Shown: piece by piece, positions 35,671 to 44,847 of the stretch
How the letters are laid out: every line of letters starts with the position of its first letter
Position numbering within the stretch: the first letter of the stretch is position 1
Source of the DNA: Arsenicicoccus piscis
Lineage (GTDB): Bacteria; Actinomycetota; Actinomycetes; Actinomycetales; Dermatophilaceae
DNA length: 64,000 nt
Assembly: GCF_022568835.1 (NCBI RefSeq)
Contig: NZ_JAKZHV010000001.1
Coordinates: 62,001 to 126,000, forward strand
Direction of reading: 5' to 3'
Translations under genes and position numbers: made by a program
Notes under the pieces: model-generated
The model's database searches: none
Told to the model about the DNA's origin: nothing
Seen by the model: only the letters and a program-made list of their open reading frames with translations

Positions 35671-35964
35671 CCGGTCAGCATGCCTCACCCCATGCCGGGG
35701 CCGCCGGTTAGGGGGCGAGACGGACGTCGGCCACGCGAGCATCCACGTCGTGGGCACAGCGTCGCCACGCCGGGCACCGATCGCGGCGCTGGCTCGCGGT
35801 GACGAGGGCTGGCGTGGTGATTCGACGTGGCGAGAACGCCTGCGGCTCAACTGTTTTCCCTGGCAAGTTTCACCCTCGTGCGGTGGTCCTGCGCCTCGTG
35901 CCCGTCGTCGGCCTGTGTCAGATCCGTTGTGGGTCAGCAGGGTTGGCGGCCAGTTCGGCTCGTC
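35671..35964. other. Intergenic stretch without recognised gene
   Basis: This stretch of 294 bases lies between the starts of the phosphotransferase pseudogene and the end of the HNH gene. Short open frames are present but none has family resemblance or a plausible start. It should contain the kinase promoter and the 3' untranslated part of the HNH message. No strong hairpin or repeat was seen. Confidence 0.5.
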
Positions 35965-38286
35965 TCAGAAGGGTGGTTGCTCGGGGTAGTCGGTCTGCGT
36001 CCAGGGGCTGGTCTGGGTGGGCTCGGTGTGGGTGGCCGCGGTCTGGGTGGCGGTACCCGCCGCGTCAGGGTGCCCGGTCCTAGCCTGCGAGTCGCTATGG
36101 CCGGCCTGGGTGTCTTGGTTGCTGGCGGGCAGGTGTCCGGTGGCGGGTCCGCTGCTGGCGGGGCTGGTGGGGTTCCATGGTGCTGCGGGTTGGCGGGGGA
36201 AGGGTAGGCAGGGGTCGTAGGTCTCTTCGACGAGGGCTCGTTCGTAGTCGTTGAGCTCGGCGTGTCGGTCCAACGATCCGTGTGGTGGCGCGTCCAGGTG
36301 TTCGGGGCGGGGGTAGGGGTGCGGGCTGGTGGTGGCCTGTCGTCCGGACGGGAACGTCCAGCGCACCCGCCGCCCGGGCCAGCCGGTGAGCGGATCCGAG
36401 CCCACGCAGCTGGGGTCGTCCGGGCCGTCGTCGTCTGGGCTGTCGTCGCGGCTGTCGGGGGTGGCGTGCCAGGTGCCGGTGGTCTTGTGCTGGTGGTGTC
36501 GGTGGTCGAGGGTATGCAGGTTGTCCCCGCTGGTGGGCCCGCCGGCGGCGTGGGGGGTCAGGTGGTCGAGCTGCAGGTCGTGGCGGGTGGTGCAGCCGGG
36601 GGCGCGGCAGCCGTTGTCGAGCATGGCGAGGTGGGCTCTCGTTGCCGGGCCGGGTTGGTAGGAGCGGATGGTGGTGTTGAGCGCGACACCGGTGACAGGG
36701 TCGGTGACGATCCGCTGCCAGGTCCCGCCCAGGGTCAGGGCCAGGGTGCGGGCCTGCCGGGCGGGTAGCCACGCCCGTACGGGTCCGGCGTCCATCCGGG
36801 CGGGCAGCTGGGACATGCCGAGCAGCGTCTCCAGGGACACGGTCACGTGCACCACCGTTGCTGGGGGTGCGAGCCCGGCCGCGACCGCGTCCGCCAGGCC
36901 CTGGTCCACCCCGGGCACCCGGTGGGCGGCCAGCCCCGGGTACGGCAACATCACATCCCCGACGCTGACCTGCCCGTCGCTGACCGGCCCGTGACTGGTC
37001 TGCCCGTCGGTGGTCTCGTCGTGGATCCCGCCGCAGGCACCGGCCGGTCCGGCATCGGCACCACCGTCACCGGCATCACCGGCATCGCTGGTGTGGCTGG
37101 TGGTGGTGGTGATGGTGTGGCTGCAGTGGGGGCAGGTGATGTAGCCGTGGGTGAGCAGGGTGAGGGTGAGGTCGGCGGCGATCTGGGCGATGGTGCGCTC
37201 GTCGCCGAGCTGGCGGAGCCGGCGGGCGAGGCGGTGGACCCGGTTCCGGGCGGCAGCAACGGCGACACCGTCACCAGTCACGGTCAGCGACCCGGTGCCT
37301 TCGGGGTCGAGCCGGGAGGTCACGCACCGGGCGGCCATGCCCGTCTGGTAGTCGCCCGCCACGTCGGGGTCGTCGGCGAGCAGCCAGGCCAGGCCTTGGT
37401 CGAACCGGTCACGGAACACCGCCCAGGACGGTAGGGGCACGTCGGGGTCGACCCAGTCCGCGTCGGTCCAGTCGCACGCCTCGGCGAACGCCTGCCGCCG
37501 CGCGGCCGCGACCCGCTCACGACGGCCCGTCGACCCGACCAGCCGCAACCCACCCCCACCCACACCATCGGCTCCGTCGCCGATGTTGCCGCCGCCGGGG
37601 ACGTCATGGGCGTCGGTGCCGCCGCGGGTCTGGCTGTCGGTGTCGTCCGGCTGCTGCTGGCTGTCGGGGTCGGGTTGGGTGGGGTGGGTGAGGTTGGCGC
37701 AGTGGCGGGTGAGCCAGGCGACTTGGGGGTCGGTGAGGTGTTCGGTGCGTCGGGAGAGCAGCATCGCGACCATGGGTCCGGTGAGCACGCCCTGGGCCAG
37801 CAGCCGGGCGGCGATCTGGGTGCGGTCGACGCTCATGGCGGCGAGGTGGTGCACCAGCGCCCGGTGGGTGGGGTCCCACCCGCAGGTGGCGACGGCTTCG
37901 GCCAGGACCGCGGTGCGGGCCCGGCCCTCGGCGCGGCCGCGCGCGGTCGCGGACGGGGTGTGGTCGGGGCCGTGGTCGGCGGCGAGGCGGGCCTGGGCGG
38001 TCGCGGCGGTGAGGGCGTGCACGGTCATCGCTTGGGTGAGGGTGAGGTAGGCGATCGTTTGTTGACACAGGGTGAGCAGCATGGCGGCGTCTTCGCCGTG
38101 GCTGGTGAGGGCGGGCGCGCCGTGCTGGTCGAGGGTGAGCACCGAGCTGGTCAGGGCGGTGAGCTCGTCGAACCCGATCGCGGCTTCGTCGGTGAACGCC
38201 GCGGTCATGGTCGCGAGGGCGCTGCCGGGCACGCCGGCCAGGGCCCGGAGGGGTTCCGGGAGGCTGTGCGTGTGTGGCTCGCTCAT
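35965..38286 (-). CDS. HNH endonuclease-domain protein, DUF222/13E12 family
   Basis: Large member of the 13E12-repeat family, 773 residues. The DUF222 region (about 20-440) includes ARAEGRARTAVLAEAVAT-like helices and RLDPEGTGSLTVTGDG; a low-complexity insert rich in Asp, Gly and Thr runs from about 430 to 470; the HNH nuclease is near residue 600 (CRAPGCTTRHDLQLDHLTPH, then SGDNLHTLDHRHHQHKT). The tail of about 100 residues is Gln/Thr/Pro-rich. These genes are often multicopy and mobile in actinobacteria; role unknown. Relatives are mostly 400-550 residues, so this copy is long. Confidence 0.88.
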   Translation of the reverse strand: MSEPHTHSLPEPLRALAGVPGSALATMTAAFTDEAAIGFDELTALTSSVLTLDQHGAPALTSHGEDAAMLLTLCQQTIAYLTLTQAMTVHALTAATAQARLAADHGPDHTPSATARGRAEGRARTAVLAEAVATCGWDPTHRALVHHLAAMSVDRTQIAARLLAQGVLTGPMVAMLLSRRTEHLTDPQVAWLTRHCANLTHPTQPDPDSQQQPDDTDSQTRGGTDAHDVPGGGNIGDGADGVGGGGLRLVGSTGRRERVAAARRQAFAEACDWTDADWVDPDVPLPSWAVFRDRFDQGLAWLLADDPDVAGDYQTGMAARCVTSRLDPEGTGSLTVTGDGVAVAAARNRVHRLARRLRQLGDERTIAQIAADLTLTLLTHGYITCPHCSHTITTTTSHTSDAGDAGDGGADAGPAGACGGIHDETTDGQTSHGPVSDGQVSVGDVMLPYPGLAAHRVPGVDQGLADAVAAGLAPPATVVHVTVSLETLLGMSQLPARMDAGPVRAWLPARQARTLALTLGGTWQRIVTDPVTGVALNTTIRSYQPGPATRAHLAMLDNGCRAPGCTTRHDLQLDHLTPHAAGGPTSGDNLHTLDHRHHQHKTTGTWHATPDSRDDSPDDDGPDDPSCVGSDPLTGWPGRRVRWTFPSGRQATTSPHPYPRPEHLDAPPHGSLDRHAELNDYERALVEETYDPCLPFPRQPAAPWNPTSPASSGPATGHLPASNQDTQAGHSDSQARTGHPDAAGTATQTAATHTEPTQTSPWTQTDYPEQPPF

Positions 38287-39246
38287 GGCTACGATTTTAC
38301 CGTCCTGGACTGCGGTGGTGGTAGTCCCTCGTTCGCCCACGGGCGGGTCACGGACCGCAGCTCGGGCACCCACAGTCACCCCCAAGACCGGCTCCACAAG
38401 CCGAGTTCGGCGGGGTTGGGGTGGGCGGGGCTGGGGTGGGTGCAGGACGGCCGATTACAGCCTGGACGTCTGGACTGGCCGGACCGGCCCCCAGCCTGTC
38501 AGAGCCGGTCCGGTGCACGCGGGCGTTCACCCGAACGCCCACCACACCCGCCGCCACGGTCACCCACCGTGCACCCCACCCGCCTCGTCCCCTTGACCGG
38601 AACGGGCCCGTCGGTCGACGATCGATGGGCGCCCAGGGTGCAAGACCCGGCGGCTCGTAGGGTTCCGAAGCTGACAGGGCCAGGCCGGTCGCACGGCAAG
38701 GCCGGTCGCAGGGTTCCGAAGTTGCGGAGGGCCAGGCCGATCGCGGGGTCTGTTGGCGGCCCAGACTGCCCGGTCGACGCGCCGACGGGTCGCCGAACCG
38801 GGCGGAAGGGGTGCCGTGGCGTGGCGACGGGGCACGCCGCCGGCCCGGCTACACAGCCAGAAGCCAGCGACCAGCGCTACGACCATCAAGGTGACACGGG
38901 GTGCCCGGACCGGCCAAGAGGGCTACGACGACGTCCTGGACAGTCGCGGCCACGGCGACCACCACTGCCAGGCCCGAGATGCACTGGGTGAGCTGTCCAG
39001 CGATGGGTCAACCGTCCAGCACTGGCCAACGACACCCAGCGCGGAACAGGACACCCAGCTACGAACAAGTAACCCAGCAGATGCGGGCGGACGGAGCGCT
39101 CGCGGGACGTGACGAGGCGCGGCCGGGCGCCTTCCCGGTGCGGAACAATCGTTAGCGGGAGCCGCGCAGGGGTAGGTGAGCAGGGGGAGGTGACCTGACA
39201 CCAGCTCCCCCACGACCTCGACACCCACAGACGGAGAGGCCAAGCC
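38287..39246. other. Long intergenic region with no convincing gene
   Basis: This region of 960 bases has no open frame showing a known family or a convincing start. It contains two imperfect copies of a 34-35-base unit at 38659-38744. Toward the right end a purine-rich leader precedes the zwf remnant. A translated fragment with hydrophobic residues (LTQCISGLAVVVAVAATVQD, minus strand, about 38930-38995) may be a relic. Most probably it is degraded accessory DNA next to the deletion scar. Confidence 0.5.
38659..38744. repeat. Two imperfect direct repeats
   Basis: AGGGTTCCGAAGCTGACAGG and its continuation GCCAGGCCGGTCGC (38659-38692) recur as AGGGTTCCGAAGTTGCGGAG with GGCCAGGCCGATCGC (38710-38744). 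A further GGCCGGTCGC lies between. Function unknown; perhaps an iteron-like binding site or a slippage product. Confidence 0.55.
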
Positions 39247-39677
39247 ATGTCGTCGCAGAACACGCCCGAGCCGACCCCCACCGCCTTCGTCGTGCTCGGC
39301 GCGACCGGAGACCTGACGGCCCGTCTGCTGCTGCCGGGCCTCGGCTCCCTGATGTCCGTAGACCCCGCACGTCGCGTCCGCCTCGTGGGCGTGGGGCGCG
39401 ACGCGTGGGACGACGAGCGTTGGCGGACCTTGATCCGGGAGGCTTTGACGGCAGCCGGTGTCGACGCCGAGGCCGTCGACACCACGACCGAGCTCGCGGT
39501 CCACCCTACGGCGAGGTGCTGCGCGGAGTCCTGGACCGCGACCTGCTGCTGTCGGTGCGCGACGACTTCGTCGCGGAGGCGTGGCGCATCGTCGACCCGG
39601 TGCTCGAGTCCTGGCGTGCGGGCGAGCGCCCGCTCGACGAATACCCAGCAGGCTCAACGGGTCCCGTTCGAAGCTGA
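39247..39677 (+). pseudogene. zwf: Glucose-6-phosphate dehydrogenase remnant, internal deletion
   Basis: The first 86 codons (FVVLGATGDLTARLLLPGLG, the NADP-binding start) are joined near 39505 to the last 56 ([45 protein letters not shown]) in another frame. About 350 codons, including the catalytic His-Asp region, are missing. Thus it cannot make an enzyme. A ribosome site GGAGAGG precedes the ATG, so a short peptide may still be made. Another zwf would be needed elsewhere in the genome. Confidence 0.88.
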
Positions 39678-39905
39678 GCCCTCCGCCTCGTGCAGGTCGA
39701 ACGCCGCCATGATCAGTCCCAGGTGGCTGAAGGCCTGCGGGAAGTTGCCGAGCATCTCGCCGTCGCCGTCGAGCTCCTCGGCGTAGAGCCCGAGCGGACC
39801 GCGAGGTCGAGCACTCGCTCCATCAGCTCGCGCGCGTCGTCGGTGCGGCCCAGCCAGACGTAGGCCTGCACCAGCCAGAAGGTGGTGGCCGCCGACGGCG
39901 CGCGC
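39654..39905 (-). pseudogene. GH15 glycoside hydrolase, 3' fragment
   Basis: Carboxy end of a glucoamylase/trehalase-type GH15 protein: [33 protein letters not shown], one-base frameshift near 39800, then [20 protein letters not shown] and [17 protein letters not shown]. The 5' three quarters are missing; at 39882-39905 the sequence runs into a flavoprotein fragment that shares the same bases read on the other strand. It overlaps the 3' end of the zwf remnant by 24 bases. Confidence 0.8.
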
Positions 39906-40523
39906 AGCGTCGTGCGCGCCGCAGTCTGGGGTGACGCCCCGCGCGACACCGGCGCGGTGGCGATCCGTGGCGTGCTGCCCACACCGCCCGACACCCCGCT
40001 GGACCGGATGCACGAGTTCTGGGGTGGTGGAAGGCTTTTCGGCTTCGGGCCGAACCCGATGTCGCACGGCACGGGGACGAACTGGTACGCCTCGACCCGG
40101 CGCCACCCCGAGCCGCCGGAGGACGCTCTCGCGTGGGCGCTCGAGGCCTACGCGGACTTCCCCGCCGCGGTGGGGGCCGTCCTTGCCGGGGCGACCCCGG
40201 AGCGCACCGTCGTCAACACGATCCTCGAGTCCCGCCATCCCGGCACCCTGGTGAAGGGACGGTACGTCCTGGTCGGGGACGCCGCCCACGCGATGTCGCC
40301 CAACCTCGGTCGCGGCGCCTGCGACGCCATGGCCGACGCGGTCGCCCTCGGTGAGGCCCTCAATGCCCACGGGCTCGACGGCGTCCGGCGCTACGACAAG
40401 GAGCGGTTGCGGCCGGGTCAGCGGGCTCGGGCCGCCGCCGCGGTCGCGCGCCGGCTCGCGCTGTCGGACCGGGTCGGGCGGGTCGTCGGCCTGGCCGGTG
40501 CGGCCAGAGCTCAGCTGTCCTGA
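39882..40523 (+). pseudogene. FAD-dependent monooxygenase, 5'-truncated
   Basis: The carboxy half of a flavin hydroxylase: [20 protein letters not shown] (DG motif), [14 protein letters not shown], and [20 protein letters not shown] (second FAD motif) to the natural stop. The amino-terminal Rossmann part (about 140 residues) is missing, cut at the junction with the GH15 fragment. A GTG at 39882 could start translation, but no FAD-ADP site would exist. Confidence 0.82.
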
Positions 40524-41965
40524 GCGGTGGCCGCTCTGGGTAGGGCGAGCATCGCGACTGCGGCCAGCAGGTAGGCACCGGCCTGCCACGGGAGTACCTG
40601 CGCCAGCGCCTGCCCGTGGCGACCTCCGGCACCCAGGGCGTTGAAGAAGACCGTCCCCAGCACGGCCACCCCGACCGCGCCGCCGAGCTGGATCACCGTC
40701 GACAGCACCCCACCGGCCGAGCCGGCGTCAGCCCCGGGGACACCCGCCAGCACGACGTTGACCAGGATCGGTGCGCCGAGACCGAGACCAAGACCGCCAA
40801 GGAGCATGGCACCGGCGAGCGGCCAGTACCCCGGCTCCGCGCCGTCCCGGACCAGCAGCCACAGCACCCCCTGGGAGGCGGCCAGAGCCAGAGCGCCGCC
40901 GACCAGCAGGGCCCGGCCGGCGCGGGCGGCGAGGGCCACCCCGGCGCCGGAGGTGATGATCGATCCGATGGCGTAGGGCAAGATGACCAGCCCTGTCCCC
41001 CAGGCCGATCGGCCGGTGCCGGTCTGCAGGTAGATCGACAGGACCAGGAAGAACGGCGCGAGCGTGCCGAAGAACAGGACCGCCGCAGCCAGCCCCGCCA
41101 TGAACGGACGGATCGAGAGCAACGTCGGGTTCAGGATCGGCTGCCCACCGCGCCGAGCCACCCACCGCTCGTAGCCGAGGAAGACCACCAGGAGCAGCAG
41201 GCCGGCGACCAGCAGCGCCCAGCCCCAGAGCGGCCAGCCCCAGTCGCGCCCCTGGACGAGCGGCAGCAGGACGAGCACGACGGCCAGCGCCACCAGGGCT
41301 GCGCCGACCACGTCGAGGCGGGACCGCGTGGCGGCCGTCGACTCGGGCAGCACACGTGCCCCGAGGACGAGGGCGACGAGCGCTACCGGGATGTTGATCC
41401 AGAAGATGGTGCGCCAGCCGAGCCCCCAGAGGTCGGCATCGACCAGCGCGCCGCCGAGGAGTGGACCGGCGACCGAGGCCAGCCCCTGCACCGCGCCGTA
41501 GGCCCCGAACGCCTTGCCCCTCGCGGCCGGCTCGAAGGACGAACGGATGATCCCGAAGACCTGCGGCACCATGAACCCGCCTGCCAGGCCCTGCACCATC
41601 CGGACGGCAACGAGCACGGACGCGGATGGCGCGAGCGCACAGGCGGCCGACGCGATCGCGAAGCACGCGAGCGAGACGAGGAAGACGCGTCGTCGGCCGT
41701 AGTCATCGCCCACCCGCCCACCGGTGATCAGGCCTGAGCCGAGCGCCAGGGTGTAGGCCGCGAGCATCCACTGCAGCTGGGCCTCGTCGGCGTGCAGGTC
41801 GGCGGCGATGTCGGGCGCGGCGACGGTGACGATGGTGACGTCGAGGAGGTCCATGAACGAGGCGAACAGGACCACCAGCAGGGCGAGCGACGCCTGCCGC
41901 CCGGCGATCTGGTGTCGGTGCGCGGTGGTGGGAGCCGAGCTGGAGATGGGAGTTGGAGTCGTCAT
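40511..41965 (-). CDS. MFS drug exporter, DHA2 (EmrB/QacA) family
   Basis: Proton-driven multidrug exporter of 484 residues with 14 predicted transmembrane helices. DHA2 signatures: [20 protein letters not shown] (motif D1 region), [14 protein letters not shown] (motif A), [19 protein letters not shown] and the motif C stretch [10 protein letters not shown]. It overlaps the end of the flavoprotein remnant by 13 bases and is divergent from an HTH/WYL regulator with a palindrome between them, which suggests regulator-controlled export. Confidence 0.92.
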   Translation of the reverse strand: MTTPTPISSSAPTTAHRHQIAGRQASLALLVVLFASFMDLLDVTIVTVAAPDIAADLHADEAQLQWMLAAYTLALGSGLITGGRVGDDYGRRRVFLVSLACFAIASAACALAPSASVLVAVRMVQGLAGGFMVPQVFGIIRSSFEPAARGKAFGAYGAVQGLASVAGPLLGGALVDADLWGLGWRTIFWINIPVALVALVLGARVLPESTAATRSRLDVVGAALVALAVVLVLLPLVQGRDWGWPLWGWALLVAGLLLLVVFLGYERWVARRGGQPILNPTLLSIRPFMAGLAAAVLFFGTLAPFFLVLSIYLQTGTGRSAWGTGLVILPYAIGSIITSGAGVALAARAGRALLVGGALALAASQGVLWLLVRDGAEPGYWPLAGAMLLGGLGLGLGAPILVNVVLAGVPGADAGSAGGVLSTVIQLGGAVGVAVLGTVFFNALGAGGRHGQALAQVLPWQAGAYLLAAVAMLALPRAATAQDS

Positions 41966-41984
41966 GTCATGACGGTGACACCGG

Positions 41985-42007
41985 TAGCGGCCACCGAGTG
42001 ACCGCTA
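41985..42007. promoter_or_regulatory. Palindromic operator between MFS exporter and regulator
   Basis: TAGCGGCCAC (41985-41994), three bases, GTGACCGCTA (41998-42007): ten-base arms with one mismatch. It lies between the two divergent start codons (41965 and 42028). It is the likely site for the adjacent HTH/WYL regulator. Confidence 0.65.
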
Positions 42008-42027
42008 TCAATGGCACAGTGGCCGAC

Positions 42028-43019
42028 ATGGCCAACACGTCCGCGCGCATCCTGCGCCTGCTGTCGATGCTGCAGGCGCGTGTGGAGTGGCCGGGTGCCG
42101 AGCTGGCCGAGCGTCTGGACGTCTCCGTGCGGACCCTGCGACGCGACGTCGACACCCTGCGCGACCTCGGCTACCCCGTCAACGCAATCAAGGGGCCTGG
42201 CGGCGGCTACCGGCTCGGCCCCGGGGGAAGCTGCCTCCGCTCGTCCTGGACGACGACCAGGCCATCGCCATCGCGCTCGCCCTGCAGACCGCCCCGGCCA
42301 CGGTCACCGGCATCGACGACGCGGTCGCGCGCGCCCTCGCCACCGTGCGCCAGGTCATGCCGGAACGCCTCCGGGCCGCGAGCGAGGCGTTCGAGGTCAC
42401 CTCGCTGCGCAACTACTGGGAGTTCTCCGCACCGCCGATCGACGTCGAGACGCTGCAGACCATCGGAGCGGCCATCCGCACCAGCCGCGTCCTGCGCTTC
42501 GACGTCACCGGCCCGGACGGTCTCGTCCGCGGGCCTGAGGAGCCGGGCTTCGAGCCCCCGCGCGAGATCGAGCCCCACCACCTCGTGGTCTGGGCCGGTC
42601 GGTGGTATCTCGTAGCCCGGGACGCCCGCGAGCGCACGTGGCACACCTACCGGGTCGAGCGCACTCGCCCACGGACTCCGGTCGGTCCCCCCTTCTCTGC
42701 CCAGCCCCTCACGAGCGAGGACCTGTCCCGACTCGTCGTGCAGAACCCGGACCGCGGGGACACGCCGGGACCGTGGCAGTGCGTCGGATCCGCGACTCTC
42801 GAACTCGCCGCGCCCGTCGTAGCCCGTTGGGCCCCAGGCGGATCCGTCGTAGAGGCGCTGGATCCTCACCGTTGCCGACTGACCATCGGCGGGTGGTCCT
42901 GGGCGGGCGTCGCCGGCCTGTTCATCACGTTCGACACGACCTTGACCGACGTACAGCCAGCGCTGCTCCGGGCCGAGCTGGCCCGCATCGGCACGCGGCT
43001 GCGCCGGCTCGACCCCTGA
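42028..43019 (+). pseudogene. HTH/WYL (DeoR-like) regulator, frameshifted
   Basis: YafY-type regulator. The amino winged helix is intact (SARILRLLSMLQARVEWPGA, ELAERLDVSVRTLRRDVDTL, GGGYRLGPGG), then one G is missing in a G run near 42230. In the next frame follow LPPLVLDDDQAIAIALALQT, the WYL domain with PHHLVVWAGRWYLVARDARE and TYRVERTRPR, and the carboxy domain to TGA. Restored length is about 330 residues, normal. A homopolymer site makes sequencing error quite possible. Confidence 0.82.
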
Positions 43020-43042
43020 CCGATCTCAGGCGTCCGGGACGG

Positions 43043-43396
43043 TCACCCGCGCGGCGGTGGGAAGCGGTGGATCTCCTGCGGCCAGTCCAGGGCGACGGCG
43101 AGCCGGCCCGCCCAGTAGCGCGCCGCCTCGTCGTCCGCCACGTCCACCACGCAGAAGCCGCCGAGGTGCTCCGTCGACTCGACGAACGGCCCATCGGTGA
43201 AGTCCGGCCTCCCGTCCTTGGCCACCACGCTGCCCACCACGCACGACCGGTCCAGTCCGCCGTTGCCGAAGACGAAGACGCCCTGGTCCTCCATCTCGGC
43301 GATGACGGACCGACTGGCCACCCCCTTCGCCTTCAGCTCCTCGGTGGTGTGCTCGGGCACCCACTCATCGTTGAACGAGATCAGATACTGCGTCAC
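43043..43396 (-). CDS. YCII-related domain protein
   Basis: Small ferredoxin-like-fold protein of 117 residues, GTG start: TQYLISFNDEWVPEHTTEEL, FVFGNGGLDRSCVVGSVVAK, DGPFVESTEHLGGFCVVDVA, DDEAARYWAGRLAVAL, EIHRF. The DGPF motif is typical of the YCII/DGPF group (PF03795). Such proteins are often linked to extracytoplasmic-function sigma factors; none is near. Function unknown. Confidence 0.88.
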   Translation of the reverse strand: MTQYLISFNDEWVPEHTTEELKAKGVASRSVIAEMEDQGVFVFGNGGLDRSCVVGSVVAKDGRPDFTDGPFVESTEHLGGFCVVDVADDEAARYWAGRLAVALDWPQEIHRFPPPRG

Positions 43397-43490
43397 GACG
43401 GCTCCTCTCGAGGTCTGGCGTGGACGGCCCCTCGATACGACACCTTGACGGCCGGTCTTGTCGATGTCCACCAAGACGCACAGCCGCCTT

Positions 43491-43620
43491 GTGGTAGTAG
43501 TCTGGGCAGGCACGACGACGCGAGGAACCCGGTGTGAACCCGGGGCGGTTGCGCCACTGTGAGTCCCGGCACCGACGGTGTGGGGCGAGCCAGACACTCG
43601 GTCGCCGTGATGCCTACCAC
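43491..43620 (+). promoter_or_regulatory. Cobalamin riboswitch
   Basis: The core GGAACCCGGTGTGAACCCGG, GCGGTTGCGCCACTGTGA and the downstream GAGCCAGACAC agree with the B12 element. The closing stem GTGGTAG (43491-43497) / CTACCAC (43614-43620) is perfect. A hairpin AGGGG...CCCCT lies between the aptamer and the GAAGGAGG ribosome site of cbtB, placed to couple cobalamin binding to translation. Confidence 0.93.
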
Positions 43621-43659
43621 CATCGATAGGGGCGCATCACCCCTGAAGGAGGCTCTCTC

Positions 43660-43881
43660 ATGAGCACCGTGCCTGTTTCCGCAACCCGCGCCGCCACCAA
43701 CGCCCGGTCGCTGTCGACCGCTGGGCGCATCGCGGTCCTGTCGCTAGCGGTCCTGCTAGCCGTGGCGATCTACTACTTCGTCGGTGTCGACGAGGGCATG
43801 TCGTCCGTTTTCGGCAAGACCCTCGTGCTGCACGAGTGGGTCCACGACTCCCGCCACCTGCTCGGGTTCCCCTGCCACTGA
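43660..43881 (+). CDS. cbtB: Cobalt transporter subunit CbtB
   Basis: Single-pass membrane protein of 73 residues: one transmembrane helix (about 24-43, IAVLSLAVLLAVAIYYFVG) and a His-rich tail HEWVHDSRHLLGFPCH that is the family metal motif. It follows a cobalamin riboswitch and GAAGGAGG, and precedes cbtA. CbtAB is a proposed cobalt uptake system serving B12 synthesis. Confidence 0.93.
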   Translation: MSTVPVSATRAATNARSLSTAGRIAVLSLAVLLAVAIYYFVGVDEGMSSVFGKTLVLHEWVHDSRHLLGFPCH

Positions 43882-43920
43882 CGGCCGGGCATCAGATACC
43901 AGACAGCTGACACAAACGTC

Positions 43921-44847
43921 ATGGAACTTCGCGTCCTCGGACGTGGGGCGGTGTCCGGTGCCCTTTCGGGGGCTCTCGGCTTCGTCTTCGCGTACCTTCT
44001 CGTCGAACCCATCATCAACCGCGCCATCGACTACGAGTCTGGGCGTGCCGACATGCTGGCTGCGATCCGCCAGGTGCTGCACCTGCCCGTGGAGGACGAG
44101 GGGCCGGAGATCTTCTCGCGATCCCTTCAGTCCACCGTCGGCGCTGCCACAGGGATCATCGGCATGGGCGTAGCGCTCGGCCTGCTCACGGCTGTCGCTT
44201 GGCTCCTCCTGGGTCCCCGCACGAACCTGCGCCCCCGAACCCTGGCGTGGATCGTGGCCGGGCTCGGTTTCCTTGGGATCTTCCTCCTGCCGTTCAGCAA
44301 GTACCCGGCGAACCCACCCGCCATCGGGCACGACTTCTCTATCGCCGATCGCGGGCACGTCTATCTGACGATGGTCGCCGGCAGCGTCGCGGTCCTGCTC
44401 CTCGCCGTGCTCACGGCCCGGTCCCTCAGCCCGCGCCTGGGCCGCGATCGCGCCGTGTGGGCCGCGATCGCAGTGTTCGTTCTCGCCTACGGGGCTCTGT
44501 TCGCCGCCCTTCCCTCGCTTGGCGACCTCGCCGTGAACGTCACGGCGTCGCACGACATCGGGTTCACCCGCTCCGCCACAGAGACCCCCGCCCCGATCAT
44601 CAACACCACCGGACAGGCCTTGACGGTGGACGGCATGCACTACGCGCCGGGTCAGATCATGTATCCCGGTTTCGCGGCCGACGACCTGTGGGCGTTCCGC
44701 TGGTACTCCCTGCTCGAGCAGCTCATCATCTGGGGCGGCATCGCTGTCGGCTTCGGGTGGCTCGTCGAGCGCCACCTCGGCGCCGCGGAGGTGCGCTCCG
44801 GCGCGACCAGCGCGAGCCGCACCCTGGCGCAGGCCCCCCACCGCTGA
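43921..44847 (+). CDS. cbtA: Cobalt transporter subunit CbtA
   Basis: Membrane protein of 308 residues with about six transmembrane helices: GAVSGALSGALGFVFAYLLV at the start, GAATGIIGMGVALGLLTAVA, LAWIVAGLGFLGIFLLPFSK followed by the YPANPPA loop, two further helices, and a last one LLEQLIIWGGIAVGFGWLVE. This matches CbtA. It lies 39 bases after cbtB and ends in a TGATG overlap with the Fe-S protein gene, so all three are under cobalamin control. Confidence 0.92.
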   Translation: MELRVLGRGAVSGALSGALGFVFAYLLVEPIINRAIDYESGRADMLAAIRQVLHLPVEDEGPEIFSRSLQSTVGAATGIIGMGVALGLLTAVAWLLLGPRTNLRPRTLAWIVAGLGFLGIFLLPFSKYPANPPAIGHDFSIADRGHVYLTMVAGSVAVLLLAVLTARSLSPRLGRDRAVWAAIAVFVLAYGALFAALPSLGDLAVNVTASHDIGFTRSATETPAPIINTTGQALTVDGMHYAPGQIMYPGFAADDLWAFRWYSLLEQLIIWGGIAVGFGWLVERHLGAAEVRSGATSASRTLAQAPHR

